From contig CBFHRX010000003.1 in NCBI GenBank assembly GCA_965658355.1, forward strand, positions 31,937-95,936: 64,000 nucleotides of DNA, given 5' to 3'. The stretch comes from UBA11891 sp965658355 (GTDB taxonomy: Bacteria; Bacteroidota; Bacteroidia; Flavobacteriales; Flavobacteriaceae). Shown here piece after piece: positions 61,581-64,000 of this stretch; the stretch's first letter is position 1; every line of letters begins with the position of its first letter. The notes under the pieces are model-generated. The model made no database searches and was not told the origin of the DNA. It worked only from the letters and a program-made list of their open reading frames with translations. A program made the translations under genes and the position numbers.

Positions 61581-63080
61581 TCAAATTCTATTAGAATATC
61601 CTTGAGCTGTTCCTATCAATGTTGCTGTGGTAGCGGTATCAATAGTTACGTCTACAAAATCTCCAATGGAGTAGTTTTCTTTAGGAAAAACGACCACTGT
61701 ATTTTGTGTAGTCCGACCACTCCAATGGTCATCAGAGCGTTTCGAAGCCTTTTCTATTAATACACAAACGGTCTTTCCGATAAAGGAATGAGTTCTGTAT
61801 TTACTGTGTTCTTGTTGCAGCGCTATAATTTCGTTGAGGCGTCTTTTTTTGACGTTTTCATCAACATCATCCTCAATTTTACGAGCGGCCAGTGTACCGG
61901 GTCTTTCCGAATAGGCAAACATAAACCCAAAATCATATTTAACGAATCGCATCAAATCGAGCGTGTCTTGGTGATCGGCTTCAGTTTCTGTAGGAAAGCC
62001 TGCGATCATATCATGTGAAATACCACAATCGGGAATGATTTTTCGAATATTTTCAATTAAGGCAAAATACTCCTCTCGCGTATGCAGGCGGTTCATTTTC
62101 TTTAAGATCCTATTGCTGCCAGATTGAACAGGCAAATGAATGTAGTTACAAATATTGTCATAAGCGGCCATGGTATGCAATACGTTAACGGACATGTCTT
62201 GTGGGTTAGAGGTAGAAAATCGAATCCGCATTTTGGGTTGCGCTTCAGCTACTAGTTGCAATAGTTTTGAAAAATCAACAGCAGTTCTCTGTTGAAGAGT
62301 ACTGGCGTTTTTAAAGTCTTTTTTTAAGCCGCCTCCATACCATAAATAGCTGTCTACATTTTGCCCCAAAAGTGTAATCTCTTTATATCCATTCTCGGCA
62401 AGATCTTGAACTTCTTCAAGGATGCTTTTGGGATCTCTACTACGCTCTCTTCCTCGGGTAAAAGGAACCACACAAAAAGTACACATATTATCACAGCCTC
62501 TGGTGATGCTGACAAAAGCACTGACACCATTTGTTGACAAACGAACAGGGGCAATATCACCGTAGGTTTCTTCTTTTGATAAAAGTACATTTACAGCTTC
62601 TCGATTGGCTTCAGCTTCTTGGAGGAGATTGGGTAGGTCTTTGTAGGCATCTGGCCCTACCACGATGTCCACAATTTTCTCTTCTTCTAGAAATTTGTGT
62701 TTCAATCGTTCTGCCATACAGCCCAAGACTCCGACCTTTACTTTTTTGTTTTGTTTTTTAACATGCTGAAAGTGAGAAAGTCTGTTGCGGACTGTCTGCT
62801 CAGCCTTTTCACGAATTGAGCAGGTATTGACTAAAATCAAATCAGCGTGATCTAAGGAAGAAGTCGTTTGGTATCCTTCTTTTTGAAGAATGGAAGCCAC
62901 AACCTCACTATCTGAAAAGTTCATTTGACATCCATAGGACTCTATATAGAGTTTTTTGGAATGAGGAATTGTCTGTTTTTCAGGAAGTACAGCACCATCA
63001 TAGGCCATAGGATCTTTTTCCAATGAAAGGGAATCGATCTTTGGTTGTGCCGTTAGATGTGCTTTACTTTTTGTTTTCAT
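61581..63080 (-). CDS. miaB: tRNA-2-methylthio-N6-dimethylallyladenosine synthase
   Basis: 499 residues. The MTTase N-terminal domain has cysteines C51, C87 and C121 for the auxiliary cluster. The radical SAM domain has C196, C200 and C203 (RGCDNMCTFC), and a C-terminal TRAM domain follows. It adds the methylthio group to i6A37 in tRNAs that read UNN codons, such as the tRNA-Phe in this window. The N-terminus is about 40 residues longer than the E. coli protein. It is the first gene of a run with sigma-54 activator, lptE, TPR protein and secG. Confidence 0.96.
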   Translation of the reverse strand: MKTKSKAHLTAQPKIDSLSLEKDPMAYDGAVLPEKQTIPHSKKLYIESYGCQMNFSDSEVVASILQKEGYQTTSSLDHADLILVNTCSIREKAEQTVRNRLSHFQHVKKQNKKVKVGVLGCMAERLKHKFLEEEKIVDIVVGPDAYKDLPNLLQEAEANREAVNVLLSKEETYGDIAPVRLSTNGVSAFVSITRGCDNMCTFCVVPFTRGRERSRDPKSILEEVQDLAENGYKEITLLGQNVDSYLWYGGGLKKDFKNASTLQQRTAVDFSKLLQLVAEAQPKMRIRFSTSNPQDMSVNVLHTMAAYDNICNYIHLPVQSGSNRILKKMNRLHTREEYFALIENIRKIIPDCGISHDMIAGFPTETEADHQDTLDLMRFVKYDFGFMFAYSERPGTLAARKIEDDVDENVKKRRLNEIIALQQEHSKYRTHSFIGKTVCVLIEKASKRSDDHWSGRTTQNTVVVFPKENYSIGDFVDVTIDTATTATLIGTAQGYSNRI

Positions 63081-63130
63081 AGCCCTATGCTGTAAAGGTT
63101 TTCTTCTACAATAGTGTCGACAAAATTAAA

Positions 63131-63138
63131 CAAACTTA
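63131..63138 (-). promoter_or_regulatory. Bacteroidetes -7 box before miaB
   Basis: On the minus strand TAAGTTTG, a full match to TAnnTTTG, 50 bases before the miaB start. No TTTG -33 box at the standard spacing. Confidence 0.45.
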
Positions 63139-63307
63139 CCAAATGCTGAAATTTTGTCAGGCGTAATGTCAGTATATTTTTAGCTAGAGAGAAGAAGCTG
63201 ATACCAGAGGATTCATTCCTTTTTAAATGGATTTCTTACACTCGAAAAGAGGTTAAAAAACCAAAAAAACCAAAAATCTCTCTACTTTTATCGCGAAAAA
63301 TAGTTCT

Positions 63308-64000
63308 ATGGCTAAAAATCTTGTCATCGTTGAGTCACCAGCAAAAGCGAAAACGATTGAAAAATATTTAGGGAGTAATTACAAAGTTGTGTCCAGCTAC
63401 GGTCACATCTCAGATCTCCCCTCCAACGAGTTAGGGGTAGACGTAGAAAAAGGGTTCTTACCTAAATACATCGTCAGCTCTGATAAGAAAAAAGTAGTAA
63501 GCGAATTACGCTCCCATGCCAAGAAAGCAGAAACGGTTTGGTTGGCGAGTGATGAAGATCGCGAAGGAGAGGCGATCGCATGGCATTTGTCTGAAAACCT
63601 AGATTTAAAGCCCGAGCACACAAAGCGAATTGTTTTCCATGAGATTACAAAGCCTGCGATTTTAAAAGCTATTGAAAACCCCAGAGGGATCGATTACAAC
63701 CTCGTAAACGCCCAGCAGGCAAGAAGAGTTTTAGACCGTTTAGTAGGCTATGAACTCTCCCCTGTGTTGTGGAGAAAGGTAAAAGGAGGACTCTCTGCAG
63801 GTCGTGTGCAATCCGTTGCCGTTCGTTTAATTGTGGAGCGTGAAAGAGCAATTCAAAATTTTATTCCAGAGCAAGTATTCAGAACAGAAGCCCGCTTTAC
63901 TACTCCAGAGAACAAGGCGATTCGCTCACAATTGATGCGACAATTCTCAGACTTAGAAGCAACAGAAGACTTTCTGAACAGTAATAAAGGAGCTGAATTT
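63308..64000 (+). CDS. topA: DNA topoisomerase I (partial, N-terminal)
   Basis: The first 231 residues of a type IA topoisomerase, running off the right edge. The Toprim domain is complete: VIVESPAKAKTIEKYLG (7-23, E9) and DEDREGE (82-88). VNAQQARRVLDRLVGYELSPVLW and GLSAGRVQSVAVRLI follow. The active-site tyrosine lies beyond the edge. It relaxes negative supercoils. ATG 63308 follows an A-rich leader in the 227-base divergent gap to miaB. Confidence 0.96.
   Translation, partial: MAKNLVIVESPAKAKTIEKYLGSNYKVVSSYGHISDLPSNELGVDVEKGFLPKYIVSSDKKKVVSELRSHAKKAETVWLASDEDREGEAIAWHLSENLDLKPEHTKRIVFHEITKPAILKAIENPRGIDYNLVNAQQARRVLDRLVGYELSPVLWRKVKGGLSAGRVQSVAVRLIVERERAIQNFIPEQVFRTEARFTTPENKAIRSQLMRQFSDLEATEDFLNSNKGAEF

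Noticed and set aside
1..64000. CRISPR arrays, IS elements, rRNA genes, prophage genes
   Set aside because: I looked for spaced repeats, transposase or integrase motifs, rRNA signatures and phage structural genes and saw none.

Overview
The window looks like a contig piece of a marine-type flavobacterium (Bacteroidetes, Flavobacteriaceae-like). Indicators are low GC, many 4-bp ATGA overlaps between genes, near absence of Shine-Dalgarno sites, promoters of the Bacteroidetes TTTG-N19/20-TAnnTTTG type (clearest before tRNA-Asp, tRNA-Phe and a small regulator operon), and family hallmarks: a DnaE with a fused exonuclease, a PorV/FadL-like SPYS-type barrel, class II HMG-CoA reductase beside a GYDIA-type GHMP kinase, and HMA-MauE and DUF2141 proteins. 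A 98-base N run shows this is a draft assembly. Genus and species cannot be told from the sequence alone.

Layout. 1-7877 (minus) is DNA repair: exonuclease, ATP-dependent ligase, Lhr-type helicase and PdeM nuclease in one overlapping operon that runs into mfd, which is cut by the left edge. 7993-12722 (plus) holds dnaE and trxA, followed by tRNA-Asp. 12945-19740 (minus) is a six-gene sugar operon: sugar porter, GH32 fructosidase, fructokinase, DinB-like protein, glycerate kinase, GntP permease. 20030-24681 holds rmuC, a DUF2490 protein, a diheme TsdA-like cytochrome divergent from a periplasmic DsrE protein (with the N gap), and a quinone oxidoreductase.

24704-26031 is the accessory spot. 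An intact tRNA-Phe lies 1.2 kb from an orphan copy of its own 3' end, which still has a terminator attached. The segment between carries a membrane protein, a small XRE regulator and clusters of palindromic sites, but no integrase. I read it as a small tRNA-targeted islet.

26125-33762 (plus) is a cell-envelope run: coaX, outer-membrane barrel, TPR protein, lptC, small membrane protein, CNNM/CBS protein, PpiD-like foldase. 33839-36036 (minus) holds GHMP kinase and HMG-CoA reductase (isoprenoid supply). 36117-40370 (plus) holds a DPP-IV-type peptidase, a peptide transporter and a secreted thioredoxin. 40360-44544 (minus) holds comEC, lpxB, a small membrane protein and surE. 44685-47882 (plus) holds a tail-specific protease and an OppC-like permease.

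47883-53339 (minus) is the rod-shape operon mreB-mreC-mreD-mrdA-rodA, followed upstream by purH and a GAF/fRMsr-like protein. 55456-63080 holds an HMA-MauE membrane protein, a DUF2141 protein, groES-groL, and the run miaB, sigma-54-type activator, lptE, TPR protein, secG. topA starts at 63308 and leaves the window. Most of the window is conserved housekeeping; the tRNA-Phe islet is the least explained part.
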